A stretch of DNA of 6,970 bases from an uncultured Eubacteriales bacterium (GTDB taxonomy: Bacteria > Bacillota > Clostridia > Lachnospirales > Bianqueaceae), in NCBI GenBank assembly GCA_900322165.1, contig ONYR01000201.1, forward strand, positions 1-6,970, given 5' to 3'. Under the pieces are notes generated by a model. The model ran no database searches. It saw only the letters and a program-made list of their open reading frames with translations, and had not been told where the DNA came from. The translations under genes and the position numbers were made by a program. Positions 1 to 6,062 of this stretch are shown here, piece after piece. How positions within the stretch are numbered: position 1 is the first letter of the stretch; each line of letters opens with the position of its first letter.

Positions 1-974
1 TACATGTCGTTGTTTGTGTATCCGATCATGTAATCAAGGTCCAGCGGCTTTTTGATCATCTCGTCGATCGGGGCCGGGATCAGCTTTCCGTCAATGACCG
101 GCATCGTGTGGTAGATCGAATCCTTGCGCTCGGTTTTGATCTGCTCCACCGCGTCAAACAGCTTCAGCACCGGAAGCTTTTGAAACTCCTCAAAGCTCTC
201 GCAGCCGGCGTCCTTCATGAACTGCAGCCAGTACTCATGCGTATCCGCGGCCCGCCTCGGGAGCGAAAACTTCGGGAACAATCCCGCGCCGGACATCATC
301 GCCGCGTGCTGAAACATTCCTTTGTTTTCCGGATTCAGGCAGAGGTACTGGATCGATATCGCGCCCGCGCTCTGCCCAAGGAGTGTTATATTGTCCGGAT
401 CGCCTCCGAAATCGCGGATGTGCGCCTTTACAAACCGAATCGCGGTCAGCTGATCATCGAGCCCGAAATTACCGTCGCGTCCGTCCCGCTTCTGAATTTC
501 TTCGTGTGTAAAATAGCCGAGCACGCCGACACGGTAATTGATAAACACGGTCACGATCCCGCGCTCTGCCAGCGCTGATCCATCAAACGGACTCTCCTGG
601 TTGCTGCCCGAATCGAATCCGCCGCCATGGATAAACACGACTACCGGACAGTCCTTCGCATCCCGCGGGGCGAAGATGTTCAGGTTTAGGCAGTCCTCAT
701 CCATCGCATATTCAGCGCCTTCGCGGTATTCCTTTTTGTAGAAGCGCCTCGTCGGGTTTTCGAGATGCTCATGGATATTTCGGTTCTGCGGGCAGGTCGC
801 GCCCATCACCGTCGCGTCGAGAACTCCGTCCCAATGGTCGGTCATGACCGCATATTCAAAGCGGCCGGCTTTCGCATACGGAACGCCTAAAAACACCTCG
901 CAGCGCCCGTTGTCGAACCCCTTTACATCACCCAGCGCCGTCTTTTTCAAAATCTCGCGAGCCGCAGCCATCAT
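1..974 (-). CDS. Type-B carboxylesterase (alpha/beta hydrolase), 3' end cut by window
   Basis: Reading leftwards from 974, 324 codons are open and run off the window edge. The protein is a carboxylesterase/para-nitrobenzyl-esterase-type alpha/beta hydrolase, which hydrolyses carboxylic esters. Family hallmarks are in the usual order: EDCLNLNI (residues 93-100), the oxyanion-hole loop HGGGF (116-120), FGGDPDNITLLGQSAG (189-204) with nucleophile Ser202, and IGYTNNDM (317-324), where the family normally has the catalytic acid. That acid seems to be Asp323 instead of the usual Glu. The catalytic His lies beyond the window. No signal peptide is visible, so it is probably cytoplasmic. Full members have roughly 450-550 residues, so about a third is missing. 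Two consecutive ATGs at 974 and 971 follow AAAAGGAGA (979-987); the 971 start has the better spacing. The gene is divergent from the ECF sigma gene. The family is confident; the substrate is unknown. Confidence 0.93.
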   Translation of the reverse strand, partial: MMAAAREILKKTALGDVKGFDNGRCEVFLGVPYAKAGRFEYAVMTDHWDGVLDATVMGATCPQNRNIHEHLENPTRRFYKKEYREGAEYAMDEDCLNLNIFAPRDAKDCPVVVFIHGGGFDSGSNQESPFDGSALAERGIVTVFINYRVGVLGYFTHEEIQKRDGRDGNFGLDDQLTAIRFVKAHIRDFGGDPDNITLLGQSAGAISIQYLCLNPENKGMFQHAAMMSGAGLFPKFSLPRRAADTHEYWLQFMKDAGCESFEEFQKLPVLKLFDAVEQIKTERKDSIYHTMPVIDGKLIPAPIDEMIKKPLDLDYMIGYTNNDM

Positions 975-1014
975 GATCTCTCCTTTTCCCTCCATGGTAA
1001 CATAACCTATTATT

Positions 1015-1043
1015 ATTATAATCCACCACCCGCGTTTTGTCAG
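1015..1043 (-). promoter_or_regulatory. Sigma-A promoter of the esterase gene
   Basis: On the minus strand there is a -35 box CTGACA (1038-1043), a 17-nt spacer and a perfect -10 box TATAAT (1015-1020). Transcription would start about 35 nt before the esterase start codon. Spacing and sequence are close to the housekeeping consensus. It lies about 33 bp from the start of the candidate ECF promoter on the other strand, so the two divergent units share a compact control region. Confidence 0.75.
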
Positions 1044-1075
1044 AATAAATATGGTACAATCAATTATCTGAATTG

Positions 1076-1101
1076 TGAGACCAACCGCACCGGCAAACGT
1101 A
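1076..1101 (+). promoter_or_regulatory. Candidate ECF-type (SigW-like) autoregulatory promoter
   Basis: The plus strand reads TGAGAC (1076-1081), exactly 16 nt, then CGTA (1098-1101). This differs by one base from the Bacillus SigW-type promoter pattern TGAAAC-N16-CGTA. It lies 43 nt upstream of the ECF sigma start, where an autoregulated ECF promoter would sit. No convincing sigma-A promoter with standard spacing was found for this operon: TACAAT at 1055-1060 lacks a matching -35 box. The match is seen; autoregulation is inferred from common ECF behaviour, and a chance match is possible. Confidence 0.45.
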
Positions 1102-1144
1102 CTATATTGGTGAAAGCGCTTTTAGCAAGTGAGAGGTATCAACC

Positions 1145-1699
1145 ATGGAAGACGAAAAGATCCTCGATCTGTATTTCGATCGAGATGAGAAGGCCATACA
1201 CGAAACGGATGTCAAATATGGCGCGCACTGCCGCCGGATCGCCTACAACATTCTGGCTAACCATGAGGATTCTGAGGAGTGTGTCAACGACACCTACCTT
1301 GGAGCATGGAACGCGATCCCGCCCACGCGGCCGAACTCTTTCATCGCGTTTCTCTCCCGCATTACCCGCAATCTTTCCCTCAAACGGCTCGAATACCGCA
1401 GCCGCGACAAGCGCGCGGACTCGCTCCTCGTTTCCTTCGAAGAGCTCGAAGCCGTGCTTTCTGACGATCGATTCGCGCCCGGTGTCTCCGACGAAGACAT
1501 CGGCCGCCTCATCAGCCGCTTCCTCGAGTTGCAGAAGGAGGACGCACGCATCGTCTTCGTCCGCCGCTATTTCTTTTTCGACTCGATCCATGAGATCGCG
1601 GATCGATACCGCTTCTCGGAAAGCAAGGTCAAAAATCTCCTCCTCCGCACACGAAACAAACTCCGCGACTATTTAACGAAAGAAGGTGTTGCGATATGA
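1145..1699 (+). CDS. ECF-type RNA polymerase sigma factor
   Basis: This 184-residue protein has the two-domain plan and length of extracytoplasmic-function sigma-70 factors, which direct RNA polymerase to a small regulon, usually for envelope stress or external signals. The sigma2 domain spans about residues 22-90 and includes the region 2.2-like stretch DSEECVNDTYLGAWN (42-56), matching the family's D-A-E-D-x-x-Q-x-x-F-x-x-A-W pattern. The sigma4 domain spans about 118-178 and carries a helix-turn-helix in IHEIADRYRFSESKVKNLL. No extra C-terminal domain is present. The ATG at 1145 is preceded by GAGAGG (1131-1136) with an 8-nt gap. The stop overlaps the next gene's start (ATGA), which predicts translational coupling. 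The small differences from the classical region 2 motif suggest a divergent Clostridia-type ECF group; the exact group cannot be named by eye. Confidence 0.9.
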   Translation: MEDEKILDLYFDRDEKAIHETDVKYGAHCRRIAYNILANHEDSEECVNDTYLGAWNAIPPTRPNSFIAFLSRITRNLSLKRLEYRSRDKRADSLLVSFEELEAVLSDDRFAPGVSDEDIGRLISRFLELQKEDARIVFVRRYFFFDSIHEIADRYRFSESKVKNLLLRTRNKLRDYLTKEGVAI

Positions 1700-2982
1700 A
1701 AATTCCAAGAATCATTCACGCGACTGAACATATCGAAGACCGCCTGATCAACGAGGCGGCCGATACTTCCCCAGAAGCTGCTGGCACGTCAGAAGAAACT
1801 GCCAACATGTCAGAAGAAATTGCTGGCACGTCAGGAGAAGTTGCCAGCTCGTTTGGCGAGTTCGCCGTCTTTGTTCCCTCCTCTGCAAATCCTCCCCTTC
1901 GTCCCGGCCTCGTCGCACTCGCGGCAAGCCTGCTGGTTCTGGTGGCTGTGGCAACCATCCTCCTTCCGATGTCATTGAATCGCCGGAAAGCCGCCGGCCG
2001 CTACAAGGAGTTCAGCTACACCCTCTCCGAGATCGCGTACGAGTGGCCGTGGGAATATCTCACTCCGGCGGAGCGATATACCACGCTCGATCTTGACGGC
2101 ACGGAGTACCAAAACCGGGGCACCGAGATTTCTGCCGTGCTCATAGGCGAGGCGCTTGGCGAGTATTCGATCTCCGGCTATGATTCGTACACGGATACTG
2201 CGCATGAGGTGGATTGCACCGTTTATGAAATCCTCCACGTCGATCCTTCGCAGGCCGTTGCGGTCGAACTCGAAGGCACCCGCTACGTCTTTCGCACCTC
2301 CGTTTATGCTCCCTGCCAGACGCTCGGTGAACTCTTCTCGGTCGCAGACCTTCCGCAGATCATCGAGCTCTCCCGCTTCTCTGAGGGCGGTGATGGTCCG
2401 GACCGGCAGCACTTCGTTCTGCAGGACGATGATCCGATCTGGGCTGTTTTAAAGGAATGTGCGGATGCTCCCTTCATTGATGATCAGTCCTGGTTCGTTC
2501 AGGACCGCTCGTACCTCTCCTTCACCGTCACCTCGGAGGCGCTCGGAATCTACAAGAAAGCGCTCTACATCACCGAGGACGGTTATCTCTGGACCAACGC
2601 GTTTGAGTGGATGTACCTTTACGACATCGGCGAGGATGCGGCCGGCGAGATCATTCGCTACGCGAAGGAGCACTCCGAAAAAGCGGATTACGAACCGTAC
2701 GAGACCGTAGTCATCGGGCAGATCACCGAGATCACCGAGGACTATATTATGATTGACGATACCGCGCTCTGCCGTGACCCGAAGGATGGGCTCACCTACC
2801 GTATCGAAACGGATGATATCCGAATTGCCCGCTGCCTCCTCTACGGCAATTACCAGGTGGGTGACTGGATCTACGTCCCCTACCGCGGCGAGATCGACAC
2901 CGAACACGGAAACACGATCCGCGGCGCCCTCTACCTCGAAAAAGCGTACCTGACCGGTGACGGGGTCGAGGTTTTGGAGTGA
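1696..2982 (+). CDS. Single-pass membrane protein, probable cognate anti-sigma/sensor of the ECF factor
   Basis: The protein has 428 residues and no enzyme motif I recognise. The N-terminal part of about 70 residues is acidic and includes HIEDRLINEAAD (12-23), similar to the short N-terminal segment I recall from membrane partners of Clostridia ECF sigma factors. It is followed by a seven-residue repeat (20-54). One strong hydrophobic helix spans about 72-92 and is followed by NRRK (95-98). About 330 residues follow, rich in Asp, Glu and aromatics. The last 95 residues (VVIGQITEITEDYIMI ... VGDWIYVPYRG) look like a small beta-barrel or OB-like domain. The basic residues after the helix would by charge favour an inside location, so the topology is uncertain. 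The 4-nt overlap with the sigma gene is the main argument for a regulator or sensor role. A zinc-binding anti-sigma (HxxxCxxC) motif is absent. Confidence is high for the gene and moderate for the role. Confidence 0.8.
   Translation: MKIPRIIHATEHIEDRLINEAADTSPEAAGTSEETANMSEEIAGTSGEVASSFGEFAVFVPSSANPPLRPGLVALAASLLVLVAVATILLPMSLNRRKAAGRYKEFSYTLSEIAYEWPWEYLTPAERYTTLDLDGTEYQNRGTEISAVLIGEALGEYSISGYDSYTDTAHEVDCTVYEILHVDPSQAVAVELEGTRYVFRTSVYAPCQTLGELFSVADLPQIIELSRFSEGGDGPDRQHFVLQDDDPIWAVLKECADAPFIDDQSWFVQDRSYLSFTVTSEALGIYKKALYITEDGYLWTNAFEWMYLYDIGEDAAGEIIRYAKEHSEKADYEPYETVVIGQITEITEDYIMIDDTALCRDPKDGLTYRIETDDIRIARCLLYGNYQVGDWIYVPYRGEIDTEHGNTIRGALYLEKAYLTGDGVEVLE
1753..1857 (+). repeat. In-frame 21-bp (7-residue) repeat in the membrane protein
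   Basis: Five consecutive 7-residue units cover residues 20-54: EAADTSP, EAAGTSE, ETANMSE, EIAGTSG, EVASSFG. A sixth begins at E55. The consensus is E-x-A-x-x-S-x. The DNA repeats with a 21-bp period and is most alike in the middle units, where ACGTCAG or ATGTCAG recurs, so it probably arose by tandem duplication. It lies in the part before the membrane helix, where a sigma-binding segment would be expected. Confidence 0.8.
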
Positions 2983-2998
2983 TTTTGCGGCAGTAAAG

Positions 2999-3110
2999 CG
3001 CTTTCGCTTCGAATGCACGTGCGAGAAAGTGTTTTCGGCACGCTTTCGTTTCTGTTGCACGTACAAGAAAGTGCTTTCGGCACGCTTTCGATTCCGTTGC
3101 ACGTACAAGA
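2999..3110. repeat. 42-bp tandem repeat, two full copies plus a 28-bp partial copy
   Basis: Copies lie at 2999-3040, 3041-3082 and 3083-3110 (partial). All begin CGCTTTCG. They share TGCACGT followed by a GAAAGTG...TTTCGGCA block, with few differences between copies. Each unit holds a near-palindrome around GCACGT. At the unit junctions GTGC-TTTCG-GCAC can fold into a small hairpin with flanking GAAAG and CTTTC arms. The array begins 16 nt after the stop of the membrane-protein gene, and its third copy breaks off exactly where the terminator stem begins. It would therefore be transcribed as the 3' untranslated region of the sigma operon. Reading frames across it on either strand are considered incidental. 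Confidence 0.85.
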
Positions 3111-3159
3111 GTAGCCTAAACGGCCGTTCTGGCGGTGGCTTAGGCTACTCTTTTTCTTT
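3108..3159 (+). terminator. Rho-independent terminator of the sigma operon
   Basis: A perfect 12-bp stem is formed by AGAGTAGCCTAA (3108-3119) and TTAGGCTACTCT (3140-3151). The loop is 20 nt and the hairpin is followed directly by TTTTCTTTA. It ends the sigma/membrane-protein transcript. Confidence 0.92.
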
Positions 3160-3460
3160 ACTGACACTGCAATGTTTCAGGTGTTAATCCTTGACTCAAC
3201 TAAATACTTTTTTAAGCGACCCGTTAGTCTATGGCACGTGGCAACCCGCCGATTGTAAGTGCACCGCTGAGCGACGTTCAAGGCAGGTTTTCCCAGAGTG
3301 ATAAACTAAATCGCCGCGGCATTCTTATTTAGTCGATTTCTGCCTTTACCACTGCATTATGTCAGAGCATACTCGGAAAATATATAGACTTAATTCTACA
3401 CTATTCGACATCTTAGTCTACTCAGAGCCATTCCACCGTCTCCACCGCACATGATTTCGG
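3160..3460. other. Intergenic stretch without a recognised gene
   Basis: About 300 bp between the sigma-operon terminator and the GH18 promoter. No reading frame has both a sensible length and a ribosome binding site, and I see no tRNA or rRNA fold. The only structure noted is a 7-bp inverted repeat, ACTAAAT (3305-3311) and ATTTAGT (3327-3333), with a 15-nt loop. It is too weak to name as a site. Confidence 0.5.
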
Positions 3461-3488
3461 TCCTTTTACCGGGTATTCGTGCTATAAT
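3461..3488 (+). promoter_or_regulatory. Extended -10 promoter of the GH18 gene
   Basis: TATAAT (3483-3488) is preceded by TGC (3480-3482), giving an extended -10 element. The -35 position (TCCTTT, 3461-3466, 16-nt spacer) is poor, which is tolerated when an extended -10 is present. The untranslated leader would be about 60 nt and ends in a strong Shine-Dalgarno, AGGAGGT (3541-3547), 6 nt before the start codon. Confidence 0.65.
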
Positions 3489-3553
3489 ACCTTAAAAGCA
3501 GTTCCTTCAGAGCCCGACAAACCTGGCACTGACTGATTAGAGGAGGTATCCCT

Positions 3554-4558
3554 ATGACTCACCCTTACAAAGTCGTTTCCTACATTACTGATCGCTACGA
3601 TGAGATCCTGCCGGAAAAGCTGGATCTGTCCGGCATCACGCATGTCAATTACGGGTTTCTTTTCCTTCGCGCTGATGACGTCTTTGTGCGTCGGCCGGAG
3701 TTTCTCGAGCTCGTCTCGAAAACCTGCAAGGAGCAAGGAGTGAAACTTCTCGCATCGCTTCAGCAATGGGGTGGTCAGCGTTTTGATGAGCGCTGCCGCA
3801 CGGAGGAGGCTCGCCGCACTCTTGCCGCTCAGGTGCGGGAAGTCGTGGACAAGTACGACCTCGATGGTATTGACGTGGACTGGGAGTATCCCGGCTACAA
3901 TCTCCGAACCGGCGAAGAAATTGCGGATTTCAAAGATGAATACTACATTCTCTTTATGCAGGCGCTGCGCGATGTACTGCCCGGTAAGCTCCTAACGATC
4001 GCGCACGGCGGTGAGCCGCGCTACTGGCAGCACACGGATTTTGCATCGCTCCATCCGATCTTGGATTACATCAACCTGATGGGCTACGATTTCAACTGGC
4101 CGACGCTCGGCTCCTCCCACCAGTCCAACCTCTACCCCGGCTCGGTCGGTGCTGCGGCGGAAGAAAACAAAAAGCTAGGTGTTCCGGGTCTCTCGGACGA
4201 TGCCGCGATTCGCTACTACCGCTCTCAGGGTGTCCCCGCGGAAAAGATCAATATCGGCGTTCCCTATTACGGCTATGTCGCACACCAAGGTCCTGAAGGC
4301 TTCCTGACCTACGATAAGATCCTTGAGCTGCTCGAAACGGACCCGCACTATCGTCTGGAATACGATGAAGCAGCCCACCAAAGCTACGTCACGAAGGACG
4401 GAGTCTTTCACATCGCCTTCGACGACGAGCGCACACTTGCGGAAAAGTGCCGCTATGTCAAAGAAAACGGCCTCGGCGGCATCATGGACTGGGTCTACGG
4501 GCACGACCCCAAAGGGCAGGCACGGAAAATCGTTGCAAGAGAGCTGGGAATCACCTGA
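3554..4558 (+). CDS. Glycoside hydrolase family 18 protein (chitinase-like), cytoplasmic
   Basis: This 334-residue protein reads as one complete GH18 TIM barrel. GH18 enzymes cleave beta-1,4 bonds next to N-acetylglucosamine in chitin, chitin oligomers or N-glycans, using the substrate acetamido group. The signature DGIDVDWEYP lies at 104-113, with catalytic acid Glu111 and supporting Asp107 and Asp109. MGYD (176-179) supplies the Tyr-Asp pair and GGIMDW (308-313) the conserved floor Trp313. The usual SxGG strand is altered to SLQQWGG (68-74). There is no signal peptide, membrane helix or carbohydrate-binding module, so it probably acts on imported oligosaccharides inside the cell. It is monocistronic, with its own promoter and terminator, and convergent with the AraC-type regulator. 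Chitobiose-releasing, endo-N-acetylglucosaminidase or spore-related activities are all possible; the substrate is not decided by the sequence. Confidence 0.92.
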   Translation: MTHPYKVVSYITDRYDEILPEKLDLSGITHVNYGFLFLRADDVFVRRPEFLELVSKTCKEQGVKLLASLQQWGGQRFDERCRTEEARRTLAAQVREVVDKYDLDGIDVDWEYPGYNLRTGEEIADFKDEYYILFMQALRDVLPGKLLTIAHGGEPRYWQHTDFASLHPILDYINLMGYDFNWPTLGSSHQSNLYPGSVGAAAEENKKLGVPGLSDDAAIRYYRSQGVPAEKINIGVPYYGYVAHQGPEGFLTYDKILELLETDPHYRLEYDEAAHQSYVTKDGVFHIAFDDERTLAEKCRYVKENGLGGIMDWVYGHDPKGQARKIVARELGIT

Positions 4559-4638
4559 AATACACCCACAAAGTGCTTTTCTCCTAGCCTCTACTACGGG
4601 CCAGCGATTTACCCGTAACTAATTCCAGCTAACACACT

Positions 4639-4698
4639 CGGAGAGTAATCTCAATCACTGAAAACTGTGGTTTGAGATTATCTCTCCGTTTTTCTTTA
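4639..4698 (+). terminator. Long-stem terminator of the GH18 gene
   Basis: The left arm at 4639-4658 (CGGAGAG, T, AATCTCAATCAC) pairs with 4667-4688 (GTGGTTTGAGATTATCTCTCCG), with two bulged T residues. The stem is about 20 bp with an 8-nt loop, followed by TTTTTCTTT. It lies 80 bp after the GH18 stop codon. Confidence 0.9.
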
Positions 4699-4727
4699 TC
4701 CCTCGATTTCCAAGCGTTACAGCCAAG

Positions 4728-4944
4728 AATAATCCCAGATTTATATTTTAGGTAAATGAGATGAACTTGCTGTTGTATTCCCAGATGCGGCTCCGTTGCC
4801 CCTTCCTGCCATTCCCCGGCTGGCTCATCTCAATTACCCAAAAATGCAAATCGAGATTACTTTGCTTTAATCCGCTGCCAGGCAACAAGAACCAAATCCT
4901 AAAAAAATAATCCCAGAGCTCGAATTTTCACTTCTGGGATTATT
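4728..4944. repeat. Nested inverted repeats, possible small non-autonomous element
   Basis: The 12-mer AATAATCCCAGA occurs at 4728-4739 and again at 4906-4917, and its reverse complement lies at 4933-4944. The outermost pair bounds 217 bp. Inside, GGTAAATGAGATGA (4751-4764) pairs with TCATCTCAATTACC (4825-4838) except for one base. ATCTCAATT (4828-4836) can instead pair with AATCGAGAT (4849-4857), making the two folds mutually exclusive. No clear target-site duplication flanks the 12-mers. It contains no coding sequence. It could be a MITE-like relic or structured untranslated DNA. Confidence 0.5.
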
Positions 4945-4947
4945 TTT
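4903..4947 (-). terminator. Bidirectional terminator, mainly for the AraC-type gene
   Basis: A perfect 15-bp stem joins AAAAATAATCCCAGA (4903-4917) and TCTGGGATTATTTTT (4933-4947) around a 15-nt loop. A-rich and T-rich sides occur on both flanks, so it can work in either direction. On the minus strand it lies 45 bp beyond the stop of the AraC-type gene and is followed by a T tract. On the plus strand it backs up the GH18 terminator. Confidence 0.88.
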
Positions 4948-4991
4948 GCCAAAACCACAGCCAATTAGCGAGGCAAAACCACACACAGGAA

Positions 4992-5852
4992 TCACTTTCC
5001 CTGCGCGCTTTTGCGGTAGGCTCTCGGGCTCACGCCATAGCGGCGCTTGAAACAGTCTTTAAAGTAATTGCTGTCGGAAAAACCGCAGCGAAAGGCCACA
5101 TCGGTAATTGAATCCGTGGTCTCGGCGAGGTCGACAGCGGCTTGCTGGAGACGCAGAAAGGAAAGATACTCGTGGACGCCCATGCCCGTGGCCTGACAAA
5201 ACTTGCGGCTCAGGTAGTTCGGGCTGAATCCGGCCGCCGAGGCGATCTCCTCCGCGGTGAGCGGCTCATTTAAGTGCGCATGCATGAACTCGGCCGCGCG
5301 CACGATTGCCTGATCTGTCGTGTGAATATCTTCCGGAACGCTGCCCGCAAGGTGACCAACACGCCCCGCGACAAGGAGCATCTCCTGCAGGCGATAGTGC
5401 ATCAGGATCGGCGTGCGCGCGTCACGGATCTGCATTTCGCTCAGGAGCTTGCTGAAAAACTGGCTCAGCGCATCCCGATAGAATTCCGGGATCTGCATCA
5501 CGTGCCACTGGCGCAGGAACTTTCGCCCCTCGGGAAACGTATCAATGACTGCCTGCTCAAGGTCATCTCTGCGGAAGAACAGGTTGCATCGCTTACAAGG
5601 TCCGTAAAGGTAACGCGTATAATGGAAGGTGCGCGGCGGAATCATCAAAAGGTCGCCCGCCTGCACGTCGAACATGCGGTTCCCGATGAAAAACCGGCAT
5701 CGTCCGCTCTCCAGATAATAAAGCTCAAAGTACGGATGGAAATGGTTTTTCGGCATTTTATATGTTTTATCACGCGTCAAAACCTCCGCATAGATCCCCT
5801 CGATCGGCTTTTCCGGATCCAAAACTGAAAAATTTTGCTTCGTTTCTTGCAT
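4992..5852 (-). CDS. AraC/XylS-family transcriptional regulator with N-terminal cupin domain
   Basis: The protein has 286 residues, the normal size for the family. The N-terminal half is a cupin-type sensing domain (about 20-100) with NHFHPYFELYYLESG (36-50) and the barrel strand FDVQAGDLLMIPPRTFHY (61-78). This fold usually binds sugars or other small molecules. The C-terminal DNA-binding domain (about 180-283) holds two helix-turn-helices: LTAEEIASAAGFSPNYLSRKF (198-218) and ITDVAFRCGFSDSNYFKDCFKRRYGVSP (249-276). The second is the AraC signature. The ATG at 5852 has CGGAG (complement of 5861-5865) 8 nt upstream. The gene is convergent with the GH18 gene and divergent from the 66-residue peptide gene. 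Either neighbour is a candidate target, with the inducer unknown. The cluster of Cys 86 and 90 in CKRC is noted without an assigned role. Confidence 0.93.
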   Translation of the reverse strand: MQETKQNFSVLDPEKPIEGIYAEVLTRDKTYKMPKNHFHPYFELYYLESGRCRFFIGNRMFDVQAGDLLMIPPRTFHYTRYLYGPCKRCNLFFRRDDLEQAVIDTFPEGRKFLRQWHVMQIPEFYRDALSQFFSKLLSEMQIRDARTPILMHYRLQEMLLVAGRVGHLAGSVPEDIHTTDQAIVRAAEFMHAHLNEPLTAEEIASAAGFSPNYLSRKFCQATGMGVHEYLSFLRLQQAAVDLAETTDSITDVAFRCGFSDSNYFKDCFKRRYGVSPRAYRKSAQGK

Positions 5853-5895
5853 CGTTAAATCTCCGAAAGTGTTGATTTTTCTGTATTTTTAGCGA

Positions 5896-5924
5896 ATTAT
5901 AGCGGTAAAACCGTAGAATTTCAA
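5896..5924 (-). promoter_or_regulatory. Sigma-A promoter of the AraC-type gene with a palindrome in the spacer
   Basis: The minus strand has TTGAAA (5919-5924), a 17-nt spacer and TATAAT (5896-5901), close to the ideal housekeeping promoter. The spacer contains the palindrome CGGT-AAA-ACCG (5903-5913), lying exactly between the two boxes where a bound protein would block polymerase. The leader to the start codon would be about 35 nt. Confidence 0.8.
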
Positions 5925-5973
5925 GTATTTTTGCTGTATCATACGCATGAAGCTTGAGAGAGAAATGCAACAA

Positions 5974-5991
5974 GAATTCAAAACGAATTCA
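5974..5991. promoter_or_regulatory. Candidate regulator site: GAATTCA direct repeat with 11-bp period
   Basis: GAATTCA occurs at 5974-5980 and 5985-5991, 11 bp apart (one helical turn), each preceded by A or C and followed by an A-rich or CA context. A looser copy, AGAATTTCAAG, lies at 5915-5925 over the AraC-gene promoter. AraC-type proteins typically bind direct repeats with their two helix-turn-helices, so this divergent region is a plausible operator for the adjacent AraC-type protein. The repeat is seen; the binding is inferred. Confidence 0.3.
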
Positions 5992-6062
5992 CTCAGACCC
6001 ACACACTCAAAATGCTCCTCTCATCTTCACAAAGCACTTTAAACACAAAGGAGATTACAACC

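Noticed and set aside
108..741. Two plus-strand open frames opposite the esterase
   Set aside because: They are antisense shadows. The minus strand carries the intact carboxylesterase motifs, and that gene has no stop only because it runs off the window.
1055..1060. TACAAT as a sigma-A -10 box for the sigma gene
   Set aside because: The only -35-like sequence (TTGTCA, 1037-1042) is 12 nt away, too close for a working promoter.
1139..1591. 150-codon minus-strand open frame antisense to the sigma gene
   Set aside because: It is a codon-bias shadow of a clear ECF sigma factor and shows no family motif.
2449..3108. 219-codon minus-strand open frame with repeated Lys/Arg-rich N-terminus
   Set aside because: It is antisense to the membrane-protein gene. 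Its repeated basic segment is only the 42-bp DNA repeat read through, since 42 is divisible by three. It has no ribosome binding site.
3172..3258. 28-codon plus-strand open frame in the intergenic stretch
   Set aside because: It has no ribosome binding site or promoter, and its product has no recognisable feature.
5274..5828. 184-codon plus-strand open frame opposite the AraC-type gene
   Set aside because: The minus strand encodes a full-length, motif-complete AraC-family protein. The opposite frame has no ribosome binding site or motif.
6012..6062. Upstream in-frame ATG extending the 66-residue peptide by 17 residues
   Set aside because: No ribosome binding site precedes it. The extension (MLLSSSQSTLNTKEITT) encodes the leader containing the real Shine-Dalgarno of the 6063 start.
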